Shown: positions 33,401 through 43,921, counted from the first letter of the stretch. The stretch: DNA of 64,000 nt from Thamnaconus septentrionalis (GCA_009823395.1 CM020515.1:6494989-6558988), one strand, 5' to 3'. The notes: a model not told the origin generated them from the sequence alone. A program made the numbers and translations.

Positions 33401-36400
33401 TTCCACAGGCACAGTGCTCAGTGGGCCCAGCCGGGTCTGTACGTTGGCATCCTCAAGCTGTGGAGCTCCGTGGAGCAGATCAGAGTCCTGGTGCCACAGA
33501 GGCTGCCCAACCTGCTTTGCCACACCAGGGTCCGACACAACGCACACGTGTCCAGGTGACTGGGTGCAAATCATTGGCCTCCCTGCTGCTTTAAACCTTA
33601 TATCGTTGCGGCGTAAAGGTCCAGTGTGTAATATCTTTAAGGAAGTCTGCCCAACAGTGTGTTTCGTATTTAAATTTTAAATACCGCACTTCCTTAAAAA
33701 ATGGCAGTGCCAGATGGCCGCTAACCAGGAGCAAGACTGGTTACTGATCTATGTATATTCTTACATATGTGAGAACCATTCTAAGGGTAGGGAAACCAAG
33801 TCACTTTTATTGTACAGCGAGTATACACTTTTAGTGATGTATTTACGGGCAGTCAATCATAAATCAGGCCATTTTTTTTCCATTTCGCTGCACATTCTAT
33901 GAGCATGTGACAAATTAAGTTCTTAAATCTTCTTGAATCTTGAATCAAATTTTGCACAATGGACTTTTAAAGCATAGCGTAAGGACGATAGCTAAGTGCA
34001 CAAAGTATCGGGGGCGTAACAAGCTGCTTCGGTGAGACGTCCGCGTCTTTTTATCGCCTTGCGAAAACGGCAAATGTCGCTCTTGTGTAACAGGGAGGAG
34101 TGGGCCTGGCTGCAGAGTCATGTTTACAGCACAACAAACGGCGGCGGCCAGTCCCCGGAGGACGAGAGCTCGATGGAGAGCGGCGGCCTGGCCGAGTTCA
34201 TCAGGTCCCTGAGAGCGGCGGTCACGCATCTCCTGACGAAGCTCAACATCCCCCTCTACAGGGTGACGCCACGCTGCAACCTCTCCGATGCCTGTTGGCA
34301 TGGCGAGAGCTCCCTAACCGGGGTCTTCTGTTTGCCCACGGCAGGCGTACCAGTACGGCGTGTACACCCGCGAGCTGCTGCAGTTCGGAGACAAGGTGTC
34401 CATGCTGCTGCTGCTGCCTCCCAGCGAGGACTTCAGCTCCAGCTACTGGCCCCTGGTGGGCACCAAGGAGCCGGGCCTCACCATGCCGCTGCAGATCTTC
34501 GAGCTGGGTGGGTGGTGAATTTTTCGCGGCTGGTAAATGGAGTGTTTCCCTCCAACGAGGATCAGCATTTTTTTTTAAAAACGATATGTGAAGCTGCGTG
34601 GGGTGGGATTGGAAATAAACGATCCTCATAGTGCTCTTTCTGTGAGGATGGTTTACTTTTTTTCTCGCCTTTCTGTCGTTCCCCGTTTTTACAGCTCACG
34701 GGCTTGTAACAGGGAGAATGGCAGCCGTGTCATTGACGCACGGATGGCTGGCCCTGGTGGGCTGCTGATCAGGCAGGCAGCCGGGTGTGCCGTCACCCCG
34801 TTTCAAGCCAATGAATTGTAAAATTTTCAAGGTATACAGAACATTTATTTCATTTTTGGATTACCCCGACGTGCCATTTGCAAATGACAGTGGATGTATT
34901 TCAAGCATCCATCAAGCTGGGTAAGACCACAGAGAAAACATTAAGGAGGGAGACACCCATTCAAAGCAAGCAAGCAAGTAAGCAATCAAATGAAATAAGA
35001 GTAAAAAGCATGAAAACCAGTAAAGCAAGCTCAATGCTTCCTATTGGTGCAAGGGTCGCTGTGAAGTACCTCAAAGTAGTAGACATAAGGATTGAGTGCC
35101 ATTCTTTGTGCTTCATTTCATTTCTTCATGTCAACACTGCTGCTGCTGCAGTGTACTAGCTAACCTGTTTAGCAGCAGCTGGGCTCACAGTTGTTTCCTG
35201 TTTTTTGACCGCTCTTTTTTTTCTACTTTGGTTTTAAGGCTAGCTTGCAGCACCTGCTTCTTGCTTTCCTCTGTGGTTTTGAAGGACCACTTGTAAGTTT
35301 CCTGCAACAAAAAGGAAACTTAGCTGTATGACCAGCTAAAACACTTTAGAGTGGATCTCGGTGAGATAAAGGAAGAAGTTAAGATTCGAACTTTGAAATT
35401 CAATTCTTGGAAGTTTAATTTGAGACAACTGCTGGTTGTTATTCATTAAATCACCAGAGCCAAATTAACTGAGAATAAAAAACCTCTTGTATTGTTTTTC
35501 ATTTGATTTGTTCTTTTAGTCTTTTCATCTATAATTCAAGACTTGTTTCCAGTATAGCTGAAATCCCTCATTACAGCCGACCCTGCGTGAACTCTTACTA
35601 TCCATGAAATGTTAAAACGCACTAATGAGCTTTCACGTTTAATACTTGCCATATTCCTTTTTCTTCTCTCCAGTTCACTTCTGGACGTATGAACGGGACT
35701 TCCTGTGCCAGTACTGCCAGGCCTGGGTGAGGCTAGAGCTGGACACCCATTTGGCCCAGCAGGCCCTGCGGGAGGCGCTGGACACCAAGGAGGTGCAAGA
35801 GGCGCGAGAGCGCCTCAACCGCATCACTGATCTTTCCCATGTAAGGCTACGAAAGCAGAAGATCAAAGTGGCTGATGAGGAAAAATAGTTCCTTTGTCTG
35901 CTTTTCTCTTCTTTGACGAAGAACCCATTCGTTTCTCTGTTTTCCACAGCATCTTGATGTGGTGTGGAGGGATGCCCGCTGGATTATGGACTGTCTACAA
36001 TGTGTTCGGTCCCGACAGTGGGTGGGGGCTGTGCCTCTTGGCCTGGTGATGGGAGGGGACCCGCCGGCATGTCCCGACGGTGAGGAGGAGGAGGAGAGTC
36101 TGACGGCCAGACTGACGTGGCCACATCGGATACAGGCTCAGAGACAAGCTATTGCAGGTACAACCGTGATGCGGGTGCTTTGATGTCTTCATTGAACCCA
36201 TGAAGACAATTTTAGATGTATTCAACTTAAAGGTCCTGTGCAATAAGTCTGGTTGTGAACTTCTAAGAAATGAGAATGGTTTTATCCTGACTTTTCTTCA
36301 CTTTTCAGAAATTGTGTTCTAAAATATGTCCTTGGATATCAACCCCAGGTTTCACATACCTGGCTGATACTTCTCCATATTTTTGATAATACCCCCTGCC

Positions 36401-37355
36401 AGACTTACAGCTACCTTGTTTTTGTTTAACCTTTTACATGTGCATATTGTTCAGCAAACAATGAGTTTGTGCAAGGAGCTTATACTTAGCATTTCATGGT
36501 ACCTACAAAGACAAAGACGTTTTGCAATAATCAAAAGGGTTGGCGCTGCACATTTTCAGTCCAGTAAAATGCGTCTGAAAGCGTCTACAATTTAAGGGAT
36601 TAGTATTTAATCTTCATTTCAATTGTCGTGCATTTTCAGACAGCTTAGTCAGCGGGACACCACCAAATGTGGTCACAGCGGAGGTGTCCTCTCCAGCAGG
36701 GGTGATGGCCATCCCCGACGAGCCTGCGCTAGCACTAACGGAGGGCATCGCCAAGGGAGGCTACCCCGTGGACATTGCCGCCCAGTCGACCATGGACTTG
36801 ACAAGCATCGGCCAGTCAGAGTTAGCATGCACCAGCGCTTTAATCGACCCTGCACTGGAGCCTGCTGTGGTCGCGCAGATGGAAATAGCAGTTCTGGACA
36901 CGCAACAGTCCTTCACCGAGGAGCAGGAGTTCCCTCCTAGCATCACCGAGGTCATCCGGCCAATGGAGATGGCGGAGTTGGTGCACATCTTGCCCACGCT
37001 GAGTCTCATCGAGGAGGAGACCCCATGCGACCCGACCACTCAGTCCGTCATGGAAATGCTGGAGAGCTTCGGACTGGGGATTATTGAGAACAGCACCTTG
37101 TTTAGCTTGGAGGACTCGAATTTGAACAGTGAAGCTGGGTATCTGTCGCCGCTGGACATGGATTCTCGCAGTAGCAGCGTCAGAGAGCTCCAGAGCCAGG
37201 ACACGTCTTCATGTCCGGACACAGTAAACACAGCAGGAGGCAGTGTGTCCGTTAGCGGCTGGGACAAAGAGGCCGTGCAGGCCCCCATCACAACGACAGG
37301 TTTCCCTGCTAGGAACCAAGTGGAGTGGGACAGACCTTGTAACAGCTCCTCCTGA
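22619..37355 (+). CDS. ankfn1: Ankyrin repeat and fibronectin type III protein (ANKFN1 / wide awake homologue)
   Basis: Cytoplasmic/membrane-associated scaffold-type protein. Fly wide awake and mammalian ANKFN1 act in neurons on arousal rhythms and behaviour. Exons: 22619-22774, 23382-23646, 23716-23916, 25488-25601, 26816-26913, 27150-27240, 28141-28248, 28964-29063, 30673-30802, 30972-31091, 31288-31394, 32430-32544, 33389-33555, 34094-34262, 34345-34507, 35674-35840, 35950-36157 and 36640-37355. All are AG/GT bounded and phase-consistent, giving 3195 bases (1064 residues). Order of parts: basic N-terminus; two ankyrin repeats (about 53-140; LWDAVENEDTLAVQSLL and PLDVAALTHNSPLLHVL); a helical segment; FN3 (about 208-308, with GMQYFVRASAFNVKGWGPP); a long conserved C-terminal region; and an acidic, Ser/Thr-rich tail encoded by the last exon. 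The start at 22619 is the first ATG in a frame that stays open upstream, so an earlier start is possible. Human ANKFN1 is usually listed as shorter (763 residues). Confidence 0.88.
23382..23646 (+). CDS. ankfn1: ankfn1 exon 2, ankyrin repeats
   Basis: Encodes YKTLWDAVENEDTLAVQSLL, a Lys/Arg/Glu-rich linker, and then SEQGLVPLDVAALTHNSPLL, which matches the ankyrin pattern of a Leu-Ala helix pair. The linker REKKDREWEREREKG is unusually charged and looks like an expansion between the repeats. Confidence 0.85.
25488..27240 (+). CDS. ankfn1: ankfn1 exons 4-6, fibronectin type III domain
   Basis: Three exons (25488-25601, 26816-26913, 27150-27240) together encode one FN3 fold. It opens with a PGPPSHVSI strand, has the VEWS strand (the conserved Trp), and closes with YFVRASAFNVKGWGPPQSS, which carries the Tyr and Gly-Pro pattern of the F/G strands. 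The introns between them contain two transposon insertions. Confidence 0.85.
25737..26520. mobile_element. Older hAT-like element interrupted by a MITE
   Basis: The left part (25737-25806, GGTGGAGGTAGTAAAAG and AAGTAAAAAGTA motifs) and right part (about 26310-26520, ACAACAGCATAGTTCAAA, AGCTCCAC, AGCAACAACACCTG) correspond in order to pieces of the element at 27501-27947. A TA-flanked MITE (25809-26283) sits between them. I could not define the outer duplication. Confidence 0.55.
25809..26283. mobile_element. TA-flanked MITE, copy 2 (GCTGCGTTTCCATTA family)
   Basis: The near-perfect terminal inverted repeats GCTGCGTTTCCATTA and TAATGGAAACGCAGC are bordered by TA on both sides. It is shorter (475 bp) than the 631-bp copy at 7101-7731 but shares internal segments. 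It lies in the ankfn1 FN3 intron 25602-26815 and is inserted into an older element. Confidence 0.88.
27501..27947. mobile_element. Non-autonomous hAT-like element with perfect 8-bp duplication
   Basis: The element begins TAGAGGTGGACCAAGT and ends GTTACCCACCGCTG, with partially complementary termini. It is flanked by GCCTCAAG at 27493-27500 and again at 27948-27955, a perfect 8-bp target-site duplication. There is no coding capacity. It sits in the ankfn1 intron 27241-28140. Confidence 0.85.
28580..28715 (+). mobile_element. 3' tail of a non-LTR retrotransposon with TATC repeat
   Basis: The motif AAATTTCCCTCTGGGATACA, then AAAGGATCCCTCTAG and an imperfect CTAT/TATC tail, resembles the 3' end of fish L2/Rex-type LINEs that end in a short microsatellite. 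The copy is heavily 5'-truncated. Confidence 0.55.
29468..29674. mobile_element. Tc1/mariner-like MITE
   Basis: It starts CAGTCAGCCAAA after a TA and ends with the near-complementary TTTGGCTGACTC. The inner parts of the termini also match (TATACA on both sides). About 205 bp, no coding capacity, in the ankfn1 intron 29064-30672. The right flank lacks a clean TA at the expected place. Confidence 0.65.
30417..30645. repeat. Compound (TG)n/(TA)n/(TATG)n microsatellite
   Basis: A mixed TG, TA, TATG and TAGA repeat ending 27 bases before the ankfn1 exon at 30673, so it occupies the region where the branch point would lie. Confidence 0.93.
31944..32264. mobile_element. Non-autonomous hAT element (TTCTCAACTGGTGG termini)
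   Basis: The left end CCGTGGTTCTCAACTGGTGG and the right end, read inverted as CAGCGTTTCTCAACTGGTGG, match at about 16-17 of 20 positions. The flanks are TAATAAAG (31936-31943) and CAATAAAG (32265-32272), an 8-bp duplication with one mismatch. The element carries an internal CTAT microsatellite. It is in the ankfn1 intron 31395-32429. Confidence 0.87.
32126..32160. repeat. (CTAT)n microsatellite inside the hAT element
   Basis: About eight CTAT units with one CTAC interruption, within the transposon at 31944-32264. Confidence 0.9.
33617..33975. mobile_element. MITE-like element containing a LINE-type tail
   Basis: Termini AAGGTCCAGTGTGTAA and TTTGCACAATGGACTTTTAA form a partial inverted repeat common in teleost introns. 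The right third contains GAGCATGTGACAAATTAAG followed by TTGAATCTTGAATC, which looks like a LINE 3' end with a short repeat tail. It lies in the ankfn1 intron 33556-34093. Confidence 0.55.
34508..35673. other. ankfn1 intron, nothing specific seen
   Basis: An intron of about 1.2 kb with no transposon terminus, microsatellite or extra exon that I could support, apart from a run of AAGCA units near 34968. Confidence 0.5.
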
Positions 37356-38730
37356 GAACCACACAAACACCAGCCTCTTTGGACTTGCACATTCATTTTT
37401 TTTTGTTCACGAATCAACAAGAGGTTGTCATTAACTACCGACAAGTTGATATTTAATCAAGTGTTAAAAGTTGAGCAAAGCCTTGCCACAGCCCTCAAGC
37501 TGATTCACGAGTGGAACTGAGCAAAACAGACACAAGCTCACCATAACTAAACATTGAGTTTTGCACGTCTCATCGCGGTTTATCTTCCGTTTGTAGCCCT
37601 ACAGCGCTTCCTGTGTCGAAAAACTAAACCATATATGTTGAATATAGCGGTCACTACAGCACAAAGTTGCTCCTTTCGTTAAGGATAGACTGGTATTTTC
37701 ATTTATTGAACTTGCAATGCTTGTTTGTTTGTTTGTTTGTTTTTTTAAACCACTGCTTTACCAGAATTGAAAGTGAAATCATATATCTGTTTTTGCTGAC
37801 ATTCGCTTTTTGGGCACCGGCTGGACGCTGATGAGGCGTAGTAGGCTAAGAAGGTTCGCCTTAATTGCAATTCAAGGGGAAACAAACTGTACTGACAAAA
37901 TCAAAGGGGGGCATCAGTCGCGATACGATGCACTTACAGTATGTCGTCACTTCACGTTGTCCGCGAACTGGTGGTGGCCTTGCTACAGCTTGGCGTTTTT
38001 TCAGAGCTCGGAACACCGAAAGAGGACGAGTACAAGAAACATGCAGCGCTGGTTTGTGGTGGCGTACATGCAGTGCACGACTACGACATCTAGCGGTGAA
38101 ACTGGGTACATAACTCCTTTAACCTTGAGAAGCAGTTAAGATTCGCTCTCCAGCGAAGAAGAATCTTTTGTTTGTTTGTTTGTTTGTTTGTTTTTCTTTG
38201 GTTTACGCTCTGACAAAGTTACCAATCCATAACGAAACTAAATATTTAAACCCCAGTCCATTTTTTTTAAATCAATACTATTGCGCCGACTGTGTCTGTT
38301 CAATCTACATGAATGGCTTTATATGAAAATTTAATACAGGCTGTGCCTTTAATTGTTCTGACAAAATTAACTACACTTTCAGCTCATCTTTTATCACCGT
38401 CAAGATGGAAAGGAAGCCATGACAAAGACAGGATATGAAAGGAGTTCACTCTTAGGCCGGTTGGGGTTGGGGGAGTTGGGGAGTTGGTTTAGATTTCTTT
38501 GGAAAGTGAAATAAGGTTTTTTTTTTTTTTTTTTTTTTTTAAGGTTGGATATCCTTTTGATGCCCTATCTTTCAACAGTGCAAAGCAGTTTTGTTTCCAT
38601 TTTCCTTTGCCACATTTTGGAACATTATATGATTTCAGTAAGTATATTTAAGGGATAATTTCAAAACAGCTTGAAACAAAAGAAAAAAAAAACTTGTGTT
38701 TGAATTCTAATAAATACTTTGTCACACATT
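37356..38730 (+). other. ankfn1: Probable 3' UTR of ankfn1
   Basis: Sequence follows the TGA at 37353-37355 without another exon. A consensus AATAAA lies at 38709-38714, making a 3' UTR of about 1.37 kb. It contains two TTTG microsatellites (37721-37743, 38166-38195) and a T run at 38518-38540. The stretch 37560-38130 has denser CG content and may be an old element fragment. Confidence 0.5.
38166..38195. repeat. (TTTG)n microsatellite
   Basis: About seven TTTG units. A similar run sits at 37721-37743. Confidence 0.9.
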
Positions 38731-39084
38731 TCCCCAGCATCCAGTGTTTAAGTGAACTTGTTTGCATTCCCATGTGATGTGAAATTTAAACAGTTGGTAA
38801 AAAACTTTGGACATCCATAGTACAAAAATAGTGCTGCCACTTAATTGGTCTCCATAGACCTCTCTGCTGGGACTGAGGAGTTGAAGTTTGATCTCATCCC
38901 TTCCATGAAGACAATAACATCTGAAAGATTTCTCTGAAATGAGATAATAGAAAAAATCTATTAAAAATAAATAAATTAATAAAAAAATAAATCTGGTGAG
39001 TGTTATCTTACTTTTTGAAGAAGCTCAAGAAATACACATACTTTGAATTTGAGGGATGAATGGCCACTAATGTGATATTAAAAC

Positions 39085-39600
39085 TTTAATTAAGCCAGTG
39101 CCAACTCTGCATAACATCAAATAGTCACTGATAATAAACTCAAAGAAGGAATACATTAATTTAATCTTAAAAGTACGGCACCATTTCAATTTCTTCTCCT
39201 TCTGTCGCATTATCCGGAGTCGAGCCAATGGGGGCAACAGTCTCTGCAGAGACACCCAGACTTCCCTGGCCTCAGTCACCTCCTGCAGCTCATCCAGCGG
39301 AACCCCAAGGCGTCCCAGGGCAGCCGAGAGATGCAGTCTCTCCAGCGTGTCCTGGGTCTTCCTCGAGGCGTCCTCCTGTCCACCAGGTGCTTGCATGTGA
39401 GCCCCAAGCCCGGGGCCGGCTCCAGGGGTGCCCCCGGCTGCACCATACCTGGCGACGTCACGGTCCATGTTGTGTGGTTACTCACAGGGGTTCTCGAACT
39501 GCTCTTAGTCTGTCCCATCACCCAGGACCTGTTTGCCTTGGGAGCCCCTGCCAGGGCATAAAGCTCCAGACATTTGGGCACTAAAACTCCACCCCCATAA
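39085..39600 (-). mobile_element. 3' end of a non-LTR retrotransposon (LINE), frameshifted
   Basis: Read on the minus strand, the frames contain RRTPRGRPRTRWRDCISRL and then, after a frame change, LGRLGVPLDELQEV, EAREVWVSLQRLLPP. The GRPRxRWRD block followed by a W-x-SL-RLLPP block is the C-terminal end of ORF2 in LINEs abundant in fish. The frame breaks show the copy is dead. Confidence 0.7.
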
Positions 39601-40322
39601 AAAGGTGGCAGTTCAATCTGCCTTCTCTAATTAGTCCCCATTCTCGTAATGATTCTGTCACTTTGGGTATTTATGTTTATTTAATAGCTATTCTTGTTTT
39701 AAGCTTTGTTTTTGTGTGTGCTGAACATGCTGAAATATCTACAGTCAAATGATTTTACTGCAGATTTTGAATACATCAGTACACAACTTTTGTAATTATA
39801 TTTACTATGAAAGTTGTTGAATTTCGAATATTTTAACCTTATATACTGTAGATATATATTAGCTTAGAATCAGATTCTTACAGATTGTGGGCGACCATGC
39901 AGTAAGATGCATGATTTCATCTTTTTAATTTAACAGACGTTTTACCTTAACGCATGAGCGTTTAAACCTCGCCTACCTGCATATAAAATATTGTTCTTGG
40001 GCGTACAGCTCTCCCTGCTGGCCATTGCGTGGAATTACAATTTCTATTTTTAATACCAGCGCAAACTACCCGTGACTAAATCCATGGCGAAGCCGTCGGG
40101 ATTCTTTTCGTCGACAGGCCACTAACTCGCCGTCTTACCAGTTCTCTGGTTAATCTGTATTTCATGCATTCCTCAACCTCATAGTAATAACTTCTCTTTT
40201 TGTGGGGGCGACTGTCGCATTTTGCTATCCACTGCTCTCTGCGACCTGCCGGTGTGGGACAACACGTACGCGGTCCTGACTGATCCATCCCGTGCAGTGG
40301 TGCTGTATAGTCTGACGGGAAG

Positions 40323-41500
40323 ATGTCATCGCCTGAAAATGCCGCGTCACGTGAAGGTATGTGCTTCTGGGCGCGAGTTAGCACTGCTTTCTGTGTGAAG
40401 AGTGATGACCGAGGCTGCCAGGCCACTTTGTTCTATCCCCTAACAATGACCCCCTCTTGCCGCAATTGTAACGATTCTGTTTTTGTCACATTGCCACAGC
40501 GTGTGAGGCACCATCCCCTCCAACGGAGACCGACCCCCTGCGGATCGTTCTGTTGGGGAGGACAGGAACAGGGAGAAGCTCCTCAGGCAACACCATCCTC
40601 GGCAAGCCCGCCTTTCAGGTCGACGTCTCTCCCAATTCCGTCACCACCCAATGCCAGAAGAAGACCTTTGCCGTCGGCGGCCGCACCGTCTCCGTGGTGG
40701 ACACTCCGGGCTTCTTCCACACCCGGCTGTCCCCCGAGGAGCTCATAGCAGAGGTGGGACGGTGTGTTGGTCTGTCCTCGCCCGCACCCCATGCTTTCCT
40801 GGTCACCCTGCAGCCAGGGAGGTTTACCCAAGAGGAGAGGGATGCGTTCGAGTTGATCAAGGCCATGTTTGGGCCCGAGGCCCTCAAGTTGACGATGGTG
40901 CTGTTCACCTGCGGGGACCAGCTTCAGGGCAAAAGCGTGGAGGACTTCCTGGAAGAGAGCGGCGAGCTGTCGGAGCTCGTCAAGACTTGCCGTGGAGGGT
41001 GCCACCTCTTTGACAACAGGGAACGACGGGACGAGGCGACGGCGTGCCCGCAGCAAGTGGTGGAGCTGCTAGGGAAGATAGACAAGATGCTGGGAGACAA
41101 CGGAGGCAGTTGCTATAGCGACGAGAACTTCAAGGAAGCCCAGAGAGCCCTGAGAAACGCGCAGGAGAGGATCCTGGGTAACGGAGCGGTCAGGTCTCGT
41201 CCGGGGGAGGAGAAGTTGGAGAGGAGCGAAAGGGAAGAGGAGGAGGCCCGGAAGACGGCGGAGAGACTTTTCTGGACGGAGATGGTGACCGCCGTGGGGA
41301 GGGGCGCGGCAGAGGGGGCGGGGATCCTGGGGAAAGACCAAGGGAAGGGGAAGGTTGTGACGAAGGTGAAGATGGTGGAGCGGGCGGCGGCCCTGGCGGC
41401 GTCGCCGCTGTCCATCCGCTCGGCCGCCAGGGTGGTGGAGGGAGCGGTGCGGGAGGGGGGCAAGGTGCTCTACAAGCACAGGAAGACCTTCTTGCAGTGA
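40323..41500 (+). CDS. GIMAP/AIG1-type GTPase with P-loop Lys replaced by Arg
   Basis: GTPase of the immunity-associated protein family, which in vertebrates acts on lymphocyte survival and intracellular membranes. Two exons: 40323-40356 (MSSPENAASRE plus one base) and 40500-41500, joined in phase across a 143-base intron, 344 residues. The AIG1 G domain shows G1 GRTGTGRSSSGN (31-42), G3 DTPG (79-82) and a G4-type TCGDQL (148-153), with LSPEEL and EERDAFE helices as in fish GIMAPs. The C-terminal third is charged (EREEEEARKTAERL) and ends in an Ala-rich helix. Residue 37, normally the catalytic P-loop Lys, is Arg, so nucleotide handling may be altered. Which GIMAP subfamily it belongs to cannot be decided here. 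Confidence 0.87.
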
Positions 41501-41613
41501 GGGACGCCGCCGCACACCTGGAGAGGTCTTTTCATTTGGGTAGTTCACTCACTGTATCGTCAATCTCAAAGTGGCCCAAAAGTGTTTTTGCAATTTATTC
41601 GTCCATGCCAATT

Positions 41614-41990
41614 AGGGCTGTGCGATTAATCGATTTTCAATCGAAATCTGATTTTTTTTTTTTTTTTTTAGTCGGAAAAATTTCCTTTCTCATGCTTGGT
41701 CGCCAAAAGGGGAAAATGGAAACTGGCCACTTTTGTTTACTCACAGCTGTAGTTGTCCAAGCTACCGTAGATGTTAAGACCAGGAAGTGATTCCGTATGC
41801 TGCCGTCGTCACTACCTGTTAGTAAATCATTCTTCCCAAGTCGCGTACGACATGTACTCGTCCCGTTTTTGTAGCATATTTATCGAGATCAACTAAAAAA
41901 AAAAGAAAAAAAAAACAAACATCGAAAATCGAGTATTCAGAGAAAAAGAAAATACAGATTTTATTTTTGTCCAAACTCGCCAAGCCCTAC
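41614..41990. mobile_element. Non-autonomous hAT-like element
   Basis: The left end AGGGCTGTGCGATTAATCGA and the right end CTCGCCAAGCCCTAC form an imperfect inverted repeat. Flanks TGCCAATT (41606-41613) and TGCCAATC (41991-41998) look like an 8-bp target-site duplication with one mismatch. An internal pair (ATCGATTTTCAATCG and its near complement CGAAAATCGA) adds a subterminal inverted repeat. It lies just past the GIMAP stop codon. Confidence 0.75.
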
Positions 41991-41999
41991 TGCCAATCT

Positions 42000-42408
42000 A
42001 TTAGCAGAGGATGGCCTCTGCAAGTTCGGAGTCAATGTGAATTTGATAAAATGTCAAATTAAGTTTAATATCATCAACTTATTGTTGTAACATGAGAGTC
42101 TTGCTATCGTCACGTCCCTGTGTTTGTAGAAAAAAAATTAAAAAATAAAAAAACCCCAGGAAGGGCAACACACCCACAGGAGGGACATCCGGCTGCGTTT
42201 TCTCACTCTGTGACGTCAAGCCAACGCAACTGGTTTCCATTGAACATCAGCACCAACACCACACCAAGTCACACAAATTGACCTTGCACCTGTGTTTGCA
42301 GTCTGCACTGAAAAGCAAATATCCTGGTGTGATGCAACCTCAGCAAGAGACAGAGAACAGAGCCACACCTTAAACTTCCCGGGTTATAATAAATGTCATG
42401 TCAAACCA

Positions 42409-42441
<33 letters not shown>

Positions 42442-43157
42442 GTAAGTATACAATTCACCTCAGTCTGCCTAAAGAACGTGTCAAAACAAGGCTGGCCCGA
42501 AATTTCACTCTCAAGCGAGCAAAGGAAAAAGAATGAAATTTGTGAAAAGTTCCACTCCTCAGCAGAAACTGTAGCTATGACATCTTTGGCTTTGTTTAAG
42601 ATGAGATGTAACAAAAAAAAAAAATCAAAACATGTCGTGTAAAAGGTTACAATTAAGACTGGATACATGAGGAAAAGTGCTTGGCAACCACAAAAGACAC
42701 AGACTGTGCATCTGATTAAAGAGGAAGACAATTTCATTACTACTTCCTTTAGATCAACAATCATGGAAGTATTTGCAATTGGTGTGCATCTGTTATGTTA
42801 GTAACGATCTCTACCTGAGGGCTGGATGAAGAGGAATTCACTGGAATTACTGAGAGCCAGAACCGGTTTCTGGCTCCTTTTTAAAGGGAATATGAAGGGA
42901 ATTTCCTCTGCGATTCAGGTCCTACATTCAGAAAGGGGCACTTTTCCCACAGTCGCATTTTACATGTTTGCAAAGAAAGAAAGAAAACAACATTGACACT
43001 GAAATGTGCACACGCTCGAACAGGCTCGCACGTGGAAATACAAGTCACGTGCTCAGATTGGTGTCCAGGGTGACGTCTGGCTGAGAGTCCCATCGCTCAC
43101 CCTATGTACATCTGAACGGTGCAGGGTCTGCGATCCGGACACTGAACCACTGCTGCA

Positions 43158-43188
<31 letters not shown>

Positions 43189-43920
43189 GCACTGGCGGGT
43201 GGCTGGACGGCGGGGTTTTTAAATGGGTATCGGCAGGGACATCTTCGCTCGTCCCCGGACCACTGCGGCAGAAACAAGAAACCATTCACTGAGTTTGTTT
43301 TCACGAGGTACAGAGAAAAAGAAAAACAAGTGAGCCTGAACCAGACGAGCCCCTGGAATTTACAGGGTGCTGAGAGGACATCTGACTGCGAGAGCTGCAT
43401 TATGAAAAAGTGAATGTTTCTTTCTCCTCTAGGAATTAAATTTGGTAAATTAATTTATACTTGTTAGAATTGTATTTTAATATGGAGTAAAATTCAGAAA
43501 AAGACTTGGTGATTCTGAAAGGATGCAGGGTTTGATGTATTACCAGTCACTCTCACCGAGCACAGTCAGCTTCCCGTCAAGGCTGCAGCATATTAATATT
43601 AAAGTCATGCAACCTTAATGGGTGTTGGGGTGATTTATCCAGCGTCGTGTGCAAATCTGTGTGGTTCACTGTCTTTTCTGCACTAAACCGTTAAGTCGGG
43701 CTGTTGTGTGACCTGCACTGTGGCGCCATGACATAAAAAAAAAGAAAGAAGAAAAGAGGCTTGTCGCAACCTCTGACACCACAGATGTCTGCACTTTTTT
43801 TTTTTTTTTTTTGGATCGCAGCTGTTGCGAAAATGTCTGTGGCAATAATGCTAGATTCGGTTTTTAAGCGGAGCCCGACTCGCAATCCCCTCCCCCACCT
43901 CCGTGTCGGCCCGCAACCTA
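42000..43920. other. Spacer between the GIMAP gene and kdelr3
   Basis: It contains a pure A run (42411-42439), a CAG/CAA tract (43154-43188) and a weak candidate for the last kdelr3 exon (43540-43582, minus). No other gene-like feature was seen. Confidence 0.5.
43154..43188. repeat. (CAG)n/(CAA)n trinucleotide repeat
   Basis: About nine CAG units followed by CAA, outside any coding exon that I recognise. Confidence 0.92.
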
Positions 43921-43921
43921 C

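Noticed and set aside
34032..34631. A 199-codon frame overlapping ankfn1 exons
   Set aside because: It reads through introns and only partly shares the true frame. The exons 34094-34262 and 34345-34507 explain the coding signal.
43006..43413. Gln-rich frame on the plus strand at the CAG repeat
   Set aside because: The CAG tract alone creates the Gln run. The flanking residues match nothing, and no splice sites or conserved segments support an exon.
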